DNA of 64,000 bases, taken from assembly GCF_003047105.1 (NCBI RefSeq), contig NZ_CP028473.1, forward strand, positions 59,421 to 123,420, in the 5' to 3' direction. This DNA comes from Celeribacter baekdonensis (GTDB lineage: Bacteria; Pseudomonadota; Alphaproteobacteria; Rhodobacterales; Rhodobacteraceae). Under the pieces are notes generated by a model that ran no database searches, had not been told where the DNA came from, and was given only the letters and a program-made list of their open reading frames with translations. The position numbers and the translations under genes were made by a program. Shown here in pieces: positions 8,350 to 16,809 of this stretch; positions within the stretch are counted from its first letter, which is position 1, and each line of letters begins with the position of its first letter.

Positions 8350-10521
8350 TCAGGTCGCATCCCCGCTGAGGAAGGCGGGCAAGGACGATGGTTCATCGCT
8401 CTCTGCCTCGACCAGAGCGTCTGCGGCGGGCACGTCGCCCTTCTCGGCATCGGGCGCATCGCCAATCATTTTGGTGTCGGCCTCCAACGCACCGGCAAAC
8501 ACCATCCCGTCGGGCAGCCAACGCGTCGTCCTTGCGACCGTGGCGGCGTCGAACCCTTCCGTCTGACCGGCCGTTTCCGCAAAGGCCCGCTCCACGGCCG
8601 CGGCGAGATCACCCTTACGCTCGCGATTTCGATCTTCGGCGTAATCCTCGCCGATCAGCTTGCGCGCCGTGGCCACAGCATGCCCCTTGTTGACCCGACC
8701 CCAGTAGTTTTCCGCGGTCGGGCGCCAGCAGGCCGCCACATCGACGTCGAGCCGCGCGCCGATCTCCTCGATGATCGGGGAGGGGCGATTGTCGGAGGAG
8801 AGCTGCGGCTTGACCGCCAGACCCGCCGCCCAGGCGAATAGCGCCTGCTTGTCGGCAATGGGCAGCGCCGACATGGCCTGGAAGTCCTCGGGTTTCTCCA
8901 GCTTCATCCAGTCCGTGGCGAGGTCCTGCTCCAGCGCCTCAAGCATCTTCTGAGCGACCGTATCCTCATGCAACACCTCGCAGTTCTGCGCCTGGAAGGC
9001 CCGGATCGAGATGTCGAGCGCCTCGTTGTTGTAAGACCGCCCCAAAGCCTGCTCGCAGAGCGCGTAGAGCATCGCATCGAACGCCACCTCGAAATCCGCC
9101 GCCAGATGCGCCCGAAGGATATGCTGACGCGTCGCGCGCAGATCGTCGGCGAGGCTTGCCGAAATCCCGTCCGCCTTGCGCAACGTCGCGGCCGGGTCGG
9201 AGGTCGGTGCCGGCGTCGAAGAGGTCGGCGGCGTCACGTGTGGCCGGGCAGGGGAGGGGGCGCCATCCACATCTGCGGTGGTCTCGTCAGGCTCGGGTGC
9301 CGCAGGAATATCCTCGGGCCGCACCAGGCCTTTCTCGACCCGCAGCGCTCCGTCATGGCCGATGGTCAGAACGACACCGGCGATGGCGCGATCTTCGTCT
9401 GCGTAAGGTTGCCGTTCGCGCTGCAGAGTCTCGATCTCGCGCAGACGCGGCTCGATGGCGTAATATTCTTCGGTTTCAGCGTCGGTCCAGTCCTCGCCGC
9501 CATTCTGCGCCGCCAGTTCTTCCTCGCGCACGATGAGGCGTTCCTCCTCGGCAAACAGGTCCGGATCGGGTTCAATGTCTTGCGGATAAACCCGCCCGAA
9601 ACTGCGAAACGCGCCGTAGTCCACCGAGAGATGCACCTCGACCCATTTCCACACTGCCTCGAAGGGTTTGGCCGCAGCCTGCAGTTTCTCGATGGCGAGG
9701 CGCTCGAGGAGCTCGGGGTTTTCCATATGGGCGCTGGCACGGTCGTCGAAGAGGTCGCGCAGCAGAACACCGCCCGCTGCCTCATAGGCCTCGATGCCGA
9801 CAAAACGCCCGAGGGCTGAGTTCGCCGAATGCGCGGTCTCGGTGAGCTGGCGTTTGATGCTTTGAGGATGGATGTGATAGCCGCCCTTCACCGCGTTCCA
9901 GACTGCCAGTTGGCGATCATGGTCATCCGTCAGCGTGAAGGCCATCACGCATTCGAGGGTCAGATCGCCATCACGAAACTGCTCGATGATTTCGGGTGCG
10001 ACACGGGCGAGTTTGAGGCGGCGGCGCACGAGGTCGACGGAGACGCCGAATTTCAGCGCAATCTCGTCCTCGCTGCGGCCCTCACCGATCATCTTCTCGA
10101 AGGCCTCGAATTGGTCGGCCGGGTGCATCGCAGCACGCTGGAGATTTTCCGTGGCAGAGGTGAGAATGGCGTTGCGCTCATCCTCGATGAGGCAGGGCAC
10201 GGGAAGATCGGCGGGGATCACACCGTCATCGGCGAGTTGCTTCAGCGCCTTGAGGCGGCGACCGCCGGCATCAACCGCAAAACGTGTCTCAGACAGCGCA
10301 TGAACCACCAGGTTCTGCTTGATGCCGGTCTCGCGGATGCTGGCGAGGAGTTCTGCGTCATCGATGGCGCTTGCGGCCACCTTGCGGACGTTGAGCGGGC
10401 TAGGCTCCAGCTGGTCGAGCGGGATCATCCGGATTTCGGCGGTGCCGTCAGGCGCGGCCGATCCGACGGATTCGGTCTTCTTTGAGGTGGTGGGTTTCGG
10501 GCGAGTTGCGGTCTTGGCCAT
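8350..10521 (-). CDS. ParB/RepB/Spo0J-family protein, long plasmid type (723 aa)
   Basis: Start at ATG 10521 (MAKTATRPK). The ParB N-domain spans roughly residues 28-130 with LDQLEPSPLNVRK and the GGRRLKAL nucleotide-binding motif near 86. A helix-turn-helix (DEIALKFGVSVDLVRRRLKL) follows at about 152-171. The remaining 500 residues are acidic and helical, with an Ala/Pro linker near 410-450, and have no motif I can name. Canonical ParB is about 300 aa, so this belongs to the long accessory ParB class on large plasmids. It probably binds DNA and CTP; without an adjacent parA it may serve regulation or stability rather than classical partition. Confidence 0.85.
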   Translation of the reverse strand: MAKTATRPKPTTSKKTESVGSAAPDGTAEIRMIPLDQLEPSPLNVRKVAASAIDDAELLASIRETGIKQNLVVHALSETRFAVDAGGRRLKALKQLADDGVIPADLPVPCLIEDERNAILTSATENLQRAAMHPADQFEAFEKMIGEGRSEDEIALKFGVSVDLVRRRLKLARVAPEIIEQFRDGDLTLECVMAFTLTDDHDRQLAVWNAVKGGYHIHPQSIKRQLTETAHSANSALGRFVGIEAYEAAGGVLLRDLFDDRASAHMENPELLERLAIEKLQAAAKPFEAVWKWVEVHLSVDYGAFRSFGRVYPQDIEPDPDLFAEEERLIVREEELAAQNGGEDWTDAETEEYYAIEPRLREIETLQRERQPYADEDRAIAGVVLTIGHDGALRVEKGLVRPEDIPAAPEPDETTADVDGAPSPARPHVTPPTSSTPAPTSDPAATLRKADGISASLADDLRATRQHILRAHLAADFEVAFDAMLYALCEQALGRSYNNEALDISIRAFQAQNCEVLHEDTVAQKMLEALEQDLATDWMKLEKPEDFQAMSALPIADKQALFAWAAGLAVKPQLSSDNRPSPIIEEIGARLDVDVAACWRPTAENYWGRVNKGHAVATARKLIGEDYAEDRNRERKGDLAAAVERAFAETAGQTEGFDAATVARTTRWLPDGMVFAGALEADTKMIGDAPDAEKGDVPAADALVEAESDEPSSLPAFLSGDAT

Positions 10522-11167
10522 GATCAGAATCCTTGTCACGCCGGACCCGGAAGAGGCTCTCTCTATCCTTTCAAGCCCGGCACCCGGGCTTCCCTTCCTC
10601 TGGCTCTTGCTGGAACGAGCACAATGGTCGCTACCGCTCATTCGGCACAGAGTATGTGCCAGACAGGCCCGCAGGCAGACCGCGCTCGGGGGAAGCCCTC
10701 GTGCTTCTCGGCTGGGCAGAGCAGGGGACGGCGATAGCCCGTCCTTCGGCCGGACGGCGAAACGACACAGGGGGCCAGAGCGGTGAAATCGGGAAGGAGC
10801 CGCGCGCGGGAGGAACCGGATTTATACGCGGAGGCTGACGCGGCACGCGACACCAGAGCCCCTGTTCGGGGCGCCGGCCGGATGGCAGATGGTATTCAGG
10901 ATTGGAAACCTGCCAGCCGGGTTAGGGCGGAGCGGAGACCCGGCTGACCGCTGCTTCAAGCGATCGCGGTTTCGCCCGCGGTCTCAGCTCTAACATGCAC
11001 GAAGGATCGTCTCCAGAATGGGCGGAAATGCCTCTTAGCGGTTCCGAGCGCAGCCAAGAGCCTGGTCAGCACAGGGCGCTGACGTACAAACCAGTTCATT
11101 TGGCAAGTTCCACGAATCCTCAAAGAAGGCTCCACCGACCAAGCCGGTGGAGCCAAACCACGTTCAA
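10522..11167. other. Gene-free interval upstream of the ParB gene, with inverted repeats
   Basis: About 645 bp without a credible gene. Two inverted repeats are visible: AAGCCCGG / CCGGGCTT at 10573-10591 in the leader of the ParB gene, and CAGCCGGGT / ACCCGGCTG at 10914-10946 with a 15-nt spacer. A terminator for the upstream gene lies at 11128-11154. The repeats could be ParB sites or transcript hairpins; no classical parS is evident. Confidence 0.5.
11128..11154 (-). terminator. Terminator-like hairpin after the zinc-ribbon protein
   Basis: Perfect 10-bp stem GGCTCCACCG / CGGTGGAGCC with a 7-nt loop, 14 bp beyond the stop of the 384-aa gene, followed on the minus strand by TTCTTTG. Confidence 0.75.
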
Positions 11168-12322
11168 TCACTCAAGGTCATTGCCACGAACAATGACCCC
11201 ATGTTCTGCGTATGCGTCCAAAAGATGCCCAAGATACTCGCTGGTGCTGGTAGTAACATGTCCCAAACCCGGCCAAGCGAACGGAAACGTCATACAGGTT
11301 ATCTCAAGCTCGAGTTCGATGCCAAGTTTGTCGGCAACCGCAATGGCCGCATCCGGGTCCTTGTCATCAGGCCACAGGTCTTCGTCGAAGGTAATCCAAG
11401 CATCGTTATCATCATCGACATTGATCTCAGCCAACAAAGCACCGAGCCGCTCTCCCGGGTTGGTGGCATCTTCAAGAAGCGCGATCCGTAGAAGCAAGGA
11501 AATACTCTCCTCATCCAGCCTCAGAGTTGGCCTGGAATCCACCACTTGGATTTTGGGTTCTGGACGCTTCCGATCATTGGTACATTCAACAACTTTGGGT
11601 TCCCCATCGCCGCCTTCCAACCACCACGGCGATGTGAAGATATCCAAAGGAGAGGCACCGCAACTCGGACAATGCCAAAGGTTTTCAGCGATCTGGGTGC
11701 CCGATATTTTGCCATCGCAGTGAAGACAAAACCATTCCGCTGCCCGGTCACCGTGAAGCGGGTGGACGACTTCGCCTTTGGCGTTTGGCTTGGTCGAACG
11801 CCGAGGCCAATCGGACGCAATGGCTGCACGGGTTTTCACAGCTTGGGCTTCCGCAATAGCAAGCGCCTTCTCAACGAAGCCGCTATCATTGGCAGGACTC
11901 GTCTCTTTGTGTGTGGTTTCGATCTCGACCCTAGGCTGCGAGAAATCCGCCTCTCCAATGAGGATGCGCCACCCATTGCCTTCCATGCGAATGTCACCGA
12001 AGGATTCGAATAGTTGGTAGGCATGCCCGTCAATCGCACCTGCTTTGATTGGTTCGTCGACGGGATGCGACATGCTTTGCTCAATGAATTTTGGCTCGCC
12101 TCCGAGTGAAGGGAAGAATTCACGAACAAAGGTCTCGGCCTTGGCAAGCTCCTCCTCGCTCGGCATCCAACCTTGCTTGGCCTTGACCGTGAGCGCCTTC
12201 CAATGTGGAAAGCCCAGCTCAGAGGCAACCGCATCGAGCGCTTCATGTTGATTTGCGCGCGTGGCATGTGCGTAGCGCTTTGCCAAGAGTTTCAGGTGAT
12301 CGATTTTCGTTTTTGTCGTCAT
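11168..12322 (-). CDS. Orphan protein with central zinc ribbon (384 aa)
   Basis: ATG start at 12322. The N-terminal 45 residues (HLKLLAKRYAHATRANQHEA, then ELGFPHWKAL) match a short helical module that I have seen at the start of several plasmid-borne 'glyoxalase superfamily' proteins. Mid-protein, CLHCDG and CPSCGA are separated by about 20 residues and form a treble-clef or rubredoxin-like zinc ribbon. The C-terminal third is very acidic (NVDDDNDAWITFDED). Monocistronic with its own terminator. No enzyme motif visible; a DNA/RNA- or protein-binding role is a guess from the zinc ribbon. Confidence 0.7.
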   Translation of the reverse strand: MTTKTKIDHLKLLAKRYAHATRANQHEALDAVASELGFPHWKALTVKAKQGWMPSEEELAKAETFVREFFPSLGGEPKFIEQSMSHPVDEPIKAGAIDGHAYQLFESFGDIRMEGNGWRILIGEADFSQPRVEIETTHKETSPANDSGFVEKALAIAEAQAVKTRAAIASDWPRRSTKPNAKGEVVHPLHGDRAAEWFCLHCDGKISGTQIAENLWHCPSCGASPLDIFTSPWWLEGGDGEPKVVECTNDRKRPEPKIQVVDSRPTLRLDEESISLLLRIALLEDATNPGERLGALLAEINVDDDNDAWITFDEDLWPDDKDPDAAIAVADKLGIELELEITCMTFPFAWPGLGHVTTSTSEYLGHLLDAYAEHGVIVRGNDLE

Positions 12323-12535
12323 TGTTCAGGTCCCAAAATAGGGATCCGACTAGGTGCCCGCTACTAACCAGATCCCGAAATTGGTCTGGGTTGTTCATTT
12401 AAGAATGAAGTGCTGCGTAGCTTTGCGTGACGGGCACACTGGCATGCACTAGAGGCCGAGTGAAATGTGCCGGATATCCCTAATATCGTCAAGGCGCCAA
12501 TCCAATTGGACCGCACAAAAATTGTGACCGATAGG

Positions 12536-13543
12536 TCATCTATTGATTTCAACCTCGAAGGCTTTGATCGAGTCTAGGATGTCATCAAAACGCGGCCCAT
12601 CCCCGATGATCATCTCCTGCATCCCGGAATAATCCCGGCGCAGAGCAGCGGTGAGAGCCTCATTGGGCATCAATCTCAGCGTTCCGGGGCGTGCCGCATC
12701 GTAGTTTGCCCAGGCGGCTTTAAAGAAGACAGACTTGTGATGAGCCACCTGCTCCAAAAGATCCAAGCGACCGAGTGCGCGGGCCTTGGCCTCATGACCG
12801 ATGAGCTGGGCCATATCGTAGTAGTGGCGTGACATTCGGTCGGCGAGAGGTTTGGCAGGATCCTGATGGTAGAGCATATGCAGGATCGTGGCCTTTTCCC
12901 AGAAGGTCCGCTCGACGCCCAACACGTTCACATCCACCCCGGCTGATCCCAGAAGACCAGGAAAGGCTTGATGAACATATGGCGAAATCTCGCGAACCTC
13001 GGCCGGCAAGTGAACCCCACGCGCTCCGAACTCGAAACGCACGATCGGTTTGACATAGCCATCGGAGGTCTCCGTCAAAGACGGATAGGCAAAGAGAAGA
13101 GTTTGGGCGTCGTTCGGATCAACGGTCAAAGAGAAGTCTTGATCCAGGCTGGCACCGAAAGCTGCATCAATCGCAGCCAAGAGCGGCCCAGAGACTTCAG
13201 CCTCTGCCGTCTCCTGGAGTTCTTGGAGCAAGGACTTTCGCTTTCCTCCGGTCAGATCGGGGTTTTCCGGATCGCGATCCCCTTCGAACCCCAACTGAGC
13301 GCGATCAAGGGACAAGTCCACGTCTTCTGAGAAGCGGTGGATCATATTGTAGGCTTTGGAGAGGGATGTCCCTCCCTTGAAAATCATATGCTCGCCAAAG
13401 GCGGGCAGAGCGAAAAGATGCTTCAGGGACCAACAAACCCAGAAGTCTTTCTCAACGATCGCCTTGGACATTCCAAGCTGTGCCGCGGCTTCTTGAAAGG
13501 CCTCGTCTCGTTGTTCGGGGGTGTCGTTGGCAAACTGATCCAT
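12536..13543 (-). CDS. AbiEii/AbiGii-family nucleotidyltransferase toxin
   Basis: 335 aa. The nucleotidyltransferase core is clear near residues 55-80: FKGGTSLSKAY followed by FSEDVDLSLD, the GG-S and DxD metal-binding motifs of the AbiEii fold. Members of this family are toxins of type IV toxin-antitoxin systems and mediate abortive phage infection; some are tRNA nucleotidyltransferases. Starts two bases after the stop of the upstream antitoxin gene, so the pair is one transcript. Length is usual for the family and no key residue is missing, so it is probably active. Confidence 0.9.
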   Translation of the reverse strand: MDQFANDTPEQRDEAFQEAAAQLGMSKAIVEKDFWVCWSLKHLFALPAFGEHMIFKGGTSLSKAYNMIHRFSEDVDLSLDRAQLGFEGDRDPENPDLTGGKRKSLLQELQETAEAEVSGPLLAAIDAAFGASLDQDFSLTVDPNDAQTLLFAYPSLTETSDGYVKPIVRFEFGARGVHLPAEVREISPYVHQAFPGLLGSAGVDVNVLGVERTFWEKATILHMLYHQDPAKPLADRMSRHYYDMAQLIGHEAKARALGRLDLLEQVAHHKSVFFKAAWANYDAARPGTLRLMPNEALTAALRRDYSGMQEMIIGDGPRFDDILDSIKAFEVEINR

Positions 13544-13545
13544 AC

Positions 13546-14142
13546 TCAGGCGTGCGCCACGATTTGCTGCACAACCGGGTGCATCCAGGCAGGCACATGT
13601 TTGCTTTGTTTGGAAAGCAGCACCCGATCCTTGTCATTCAGCGCACGGGCCAGCTGCCCGATCACCTGATCATCAATCCGGTCCTTACCAATATAACGCA
13701 GCGCCTGAAACACGGCACCGGTCCTTTGGCCCGCGCCAACGAGCGTCTTTGAGGACGCCTTGCGAAACTGGATCACCTGCCGACCAACTGTTTTTGTCCG
13801 GGTCGGGCCATCGGTCATATAGATCGGCTTGGACGGCACCTGAGTAGACAGCCCCAACTGATTGGCCGCCATAGCAGGGGAGGGTTGCAGCACCTGGTTG
13901 TCCTTGCGCGCCACCGCCTTCGCGATGTCATCCGCAGACGGCGACAGATAGCCGAAGCGCGGGCTTTTCTTGGGATAATCGTAGAGCCCACGGGTCAAGC
14001 GCCGGATCATGCCCTGATCGGCAAGGCGCGACAACGCCTGATCCACACTCGCGCGCGTCCCGATATCCAGAAAGTCCGAGGGCGCAAAGATGGCGCCTCG
14101 ACCCTTTCCGATGATGCGTTGTTTGATCTTCGACATAATCAT
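13546..14142 (-). CDS. AbiEi-type antitoxin (DUF6088 family)
   Basis: 198 aa from ATG 14142, preceded by AAGGAGAT. The N-terminus has a winged-helix pattern (FAPSDFLDIGTRASVDQALS followed by RLADQGMIRRLTRGLYDYPK), the DNA-binding domain of AbiEi antitoxins, and the remainder contains MTDGPTRTKTVGRQ and FRKAS as in the C-terminal antitoxin domain. In studied AbiE systems this protein represses its own operon by binding inverted repeats and counteracts the toxin without tight binding (type IV). Here an imperfect palindrome just upstream (14157-14182) fits such autoregulation. Confidence 0.87.
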   Translation of the reverse strand: MIMSKIKQRIIGKGRGAIFAPSDFLDIGTRASVDQALSRLADQGMIRRLTRGLYDYPKKSPRFGYLSPSADDIAKAVARKDNQVLQPSPAMAANQLGLSTQVPSKPIYMTDGPTRTKTVGRQVIQFRKASSKTLVGAGQRTGAVFQALRYIGKDRIDDQVIGQLARALNDKDRVLLSKQSKHVPAWMHPVVQQIVAHA

Positions 14143-14156
14143 GGCTCATCTCCTTG

Positions 14157-14182
14157 TCAGAAAATATGGTATGTTTTCCTGA
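14157..14182 (-). promoter_or_regulatory. Probable AbiEi operator
   Basis: A 26-nt imperfect palindrome with outer arms TCAG/CTGA and A4/T4 runs around CATACCATA sits 15 bp upstream of the antitoxin start and overlaps the likely promoter. Position and symmetry fit autorepression by AbiEi. Confidence 0.5.
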
Positions 14183-14355
14183 AAGTCAATGTTGTGAATA
14201 TCGACCAGTCTCCCAGGCTGAACACAGATAGCGCCATCCTCAAAGAAAATGACTTGGTCTGGGCTAAAAAGCCTTGAAACCTGTTCGAAATAGCGATCAA
14301 GAAGCATGCCTTCGATTTTGCTGACGTCGCCGCACCCGGCCAGATCATGCCAAGA

Positions 14356-14700
14356 TCAGAGACCATGGGCACCACGCCCGTGTTTCAGCATGACCCCGCA
14401 AATCAGCGTGAACAGCTCCACCGGGGCCCAGACCGTCAGATAGGCCGAGACAACGAGGACGCTGATCCGCTTGCCAAGTGTGGATTCGGGGCGGAACCCG
14501 TTCATCGTCGGCACTTCAGCCGCTTTTGCCACCGCCAGCTAGGCCACCACAAGGGCCGTGACCAGACCGCCAACCAGCGTCAGGACATTCTTGTAGCCCG
14601 ACTCGAAGGCCTTGGCCAAAGCCTCAGAACAGACATCGGCCCCAAGGGGAACAGCTGCGTTCCCCACCGGCACGCTATCTTGATTTCCAGAATCATCAGA
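14356..14700 (-). pseudogene. Remnant of a membrane-protein gene with internal stop
   Basis: A minus-strand frame encodes a hydrophobic protein (YKNVLTLVGGLVTALVVA, then stop, then AVAKAAEVPTMNGFRPEST and VLVVSAYLTVWAPVELFTL, ending KHGRGAHGL). An in-frame TAG at 14539-14541 splits it. The downstream half lacks its own start with a ribosome site. Family not recognised. Together with other fragments nearby this suggests old deletion and decay at the border between the AbiE locus and the next island. Confidence 0.45.
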
Positions 14701-14800
14701 CCAGCGGCCAAGCGTAGAGGCCCAGCAACACAATGGCCAAGGCCGAGCCGAATATGGCAGAAAACGACATCTTCAAAAGACTATCCGCCAGTAATGCCAT
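14696..14800 (-). CDS. Possible 34-aa single-pass membrane peptide
   Basis: ATG at 14800 encodes MALLADSLLKMSFSAIFG and continues into a hydrophobic stretch ending YAWPLV, long enough for one membrane span. The ribosome site is weak and no family is recognised. It could equally be the detached N-terminus of the broken membrane-protein gene just downstream. Confidence 0.25.
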   Translation of the reverse strand: MALLADSLLKMSFSAIFGSALAIVLLGLYAWPLV

Positions 14801-15092
14801 CGAAGATGGCACAACCCCGGGTGGCTTCAAGATTGAAATTAAACCAGTTTTCGCATACGATAAGTCCCTGATTTGTGTGGGCTGCTCCCCATCCCTGCGA
14901 ATGGGGAGCAGGGAGTTGACCGCATGCCCACATGCGCTAGACTGCACGACAGATGACGCCCGGTTCACGGGTACTGAAGAGAGATGAAACGTCAGACGAC
15001 AAAGACGCATTGTGTCGCGTGACTGGCAACGGCGTGTGCCCCTTCAAATGGACAAAGGCCGAAGATGTATTCTGGGTAAGGATGAAGCTGGA

Positions 15093-15359
15093 ATGAGTGT
15101 ACACGGAGCTTTTACCTTCGATACCGACAACGTTGACCCGGCGGCCCAGTTCCACATGCCCAGCCTGGTCGAAGAACCCGAACTGCAACGCATCGCCGTC
15201 CGGGTTGCGCACAATCACCCCGACGTCGTCACCGTGGCCGATTACCGGCGCTTGCCGTTTGAGAAACTGCGCATGATCCTGTCGAACTTGAAACTACCCC
15301 CCAGGAAGGTGCAGCGCTTTACCGCCGCCGTCTCGGTTTACACGGAAGCCGTCGACTAA
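15093..15359 (+). CDS. Small hypothetical protein (88 aa)
   Basis: ATG 15093 with AAGGA about 12 nt upstream; the frame is open 27 codons further but those codons look non-coding. Third positions are strongly G/C, as expected for a real gene here. The product begins MSVHGAFTFDTDNVDPAAQF and has a basic C-terminal half (FEKLRMILSNLKLPPRKVQR). No motif recognised. The reverse strand is also open across part of this interval but has poorer third-position bias. Confidence 0.4.
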   Translation: MSVHGAFTFDTDNVDPAAQFHMPSLVEEPELQRIAVRVAHNHPDVVTVADYRRLPFEKLRMILSNLKLPPRKVQRFTAAVSVYTEAVD

Positions 15360-15450
15360 GGCGTGGCGCCGTGACCTGCCCGTACGGCAAGAAACTCTCA
15401 AGACCCGCCAGGCCCAACCGAAACCCTTCATAGTCCCTATCCTGATCATC

Positions 15451-15591
15451 ATGCTTGCCGCCAAACCGTTTCTGGCGCAGCTGGAAACCGCTAGGATGGC
15501 AGCCAAACGGACCGCCATTGACCAAGCGGTCGAGGAGTTGAGAGGCAAGGCCCGAGATTTAAAGCACTGCCACCTCTTCCCAGCTTTTTGA
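15451..15591 (+). CDS. Possible 46-aa ORF, remnant or small protein
   Basis: MLAAKPFLAQLETARMAAKR starts a short frame rich in Ala, Lys and Arg that ends at TGA 15591. The same frame is open upstream to about 15356 without a start. It looks like a helical tail of a larger lost protein rather than an independent gene; function unknown. Confidence 0.22.
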   Translation: MLAAKPFLAQLETARMAAKRTAIDQAVEELRGKARDLKHCHLFPAF

Positions 15592-15624
15592 GCGGTTACC
15601 CCGTCCAAGGGCACTGTGCCTCCG

Positions 15625-16488
15625 TCAGGGGCCCAAGGTCGGGATCGTGCCGAAGACAGTCTCGCGGCCGCAATAGGGCACACTTTCCTTTTCCACGGCA
15701 GCACGCCGTGGCGATTGCTTGTGACAGTAACACCAGCTAACCGGCGGCTCGTCCGGTAGGGTATCTCGCAACCATTTGGTAATATGCCAAGCGGTCAACA
15801 GACTGACCAGTTTTCCCTTCTTCAACCCCTCGAACATCTTCGCCACTTGTGCCAGAGGTTGGTTCGTTGTCCGTTTATACGACAACAGAAGCGCAGGATC
15901 GTCGGCAATTCGGGTCCACAGCTCGGGCCGGGGCAGCGCGGTTTCGAAAACTGACAGGTGCAGGCTCAGCCCATGGGTCAGGGTCTGGTTGTGCTCGATA
16001 TCCAGCTCGCGCAACTTTGCCTCGATCTGGTCCATCGACTGCTGATCGAGGCCTTCGACCTCATGTTCAGCGGACAGGGTCAGGCCCGAAACCTTGCCTG
16101 CCTTGATGAACACGGCAATCTGCAAACAGGTCAGCAACAGAAAGGCGTTGGAAAACAGTGTGCGTTCGTTGCGCCAGATGCGACGGATCTGCGGCTCGGG
16201 CAGCATGGTCCAATCCGCCGGGTTGTTCGGCGCGACCTGGCTCTTGACCTCATCCGGCACCAGACGCGCAGCCAGATCGACCAGCGGCTTGATCATGTCT
16301 ATGAACAGCGCGCAGTTGATAGCGGTAAAGCACCCGGCAACCTCTTCACGCACCCCGGGCAGATAGCAATGCCGCCAGCGGCCATAGTCGTCCTGCCAAT
16401 CGGGCGGGATAAAATGCGCGGGGGCCAGGTGCTGGGGATGCAGATAATCGTCAGGGTCATCCGAAAGCCATTTCGGTGACTGTTTCAA
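15625..16488 (-). CDS. Unknown 287-aa protein, divergent from the YbaK/ATP-grasp pair
   Basis: Best start is TTG 16488, preceded by GAGGG at a 9-nt spacing. The N-terminal 50 residues are Pro/Asp/His/Trp-rich (HLAPAHFIPPDWQDDYGRWR). A helical segment with FSNAFLLLTCLQIAVFIKAG is hydrophobic but probably not a full membrane anchor. Near the C-terminus are CYCHKQ and, about 20 residues later, PYCGRE, which could bind metal. No family recognised. It is divergently oriented to the deacylase/ATP-grasp operon and shares its 320-bp control region, so it may belong to the same functional unit. Confidence 0.6.
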   Translation of the reverse strand: MKQSPKWLSDDPDDYLHPQHLAPAHFIPPDWQDDYGRWRHCYLPGVREEVAGCFTAINCALFIDMIKPLVDLAARLVPDEVKSQVAPNNPADWTMLPEPQIRRIWRNERTLFSNAFLLLTCLQIAVFIKAGKVSGLTLSAEHEVEGLDQQSMDQIEAKLRELDIEHNQTLTHGLSLHLSVFETALPRPELWTRIADDPALLLSYKRTTNQPLAQVAKMFEGLKKGKLVSLLTAWHITKWLRDTLPDEPPVSWCYCHKQSPRRAAVEKESVPYCGRETVFGTIPTLGP

Positions 16489-16809
16489 AATTTATACCCT
16501 CTTATCACCCCAGACACCCTTGTGCGTCCTATGAGGGCAAGTTCTCGCCCAAGTCGAGGTGTTCCGTCAAGAATTAACCTTAGCGCGGGGCGGTTTGGTG
16601 CAGTTCGGGACGGTTAGGGAAGAGCCACCGGGTGGCGCCTGTGCGCGACTTTGCCTGCCGGTCTGGCCCCTTATTTGCCGTCGCATACCCCTGTTCGCCG
16701 CCATTCATGTGCATGCGGCGGTGTGGGACGTGGTTCACACGCCCGTACAGGCATGGGTGGCGTTTTCTATGAACAGAGGGATCAACGCAAGCAGAAAAGA
16801 AGAGGCCCG
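16489..16809. other. Divergent control region with short upstream ORFs
   Basis: 321 bp between the 287-aa gene and the YbaK-like gene. On the plus strand a GTG-started 84-codon frame (16559-16813) ends in an ATGA overlap with the YbaK-like start. Its last 14 codons, from the ATG at about 16769, read MNRGINASRKEEAR. Whether any of this is translated is unclear. Confidence 0.4.

Noticed and set aside
10522..11167. Replication origin or parS cluster upstream of the ParB gene
   Set aside because: Only two unrelated inverted repeats; no iterons, no repeated parS-like 16-mers and no replication initiator gene nearby.
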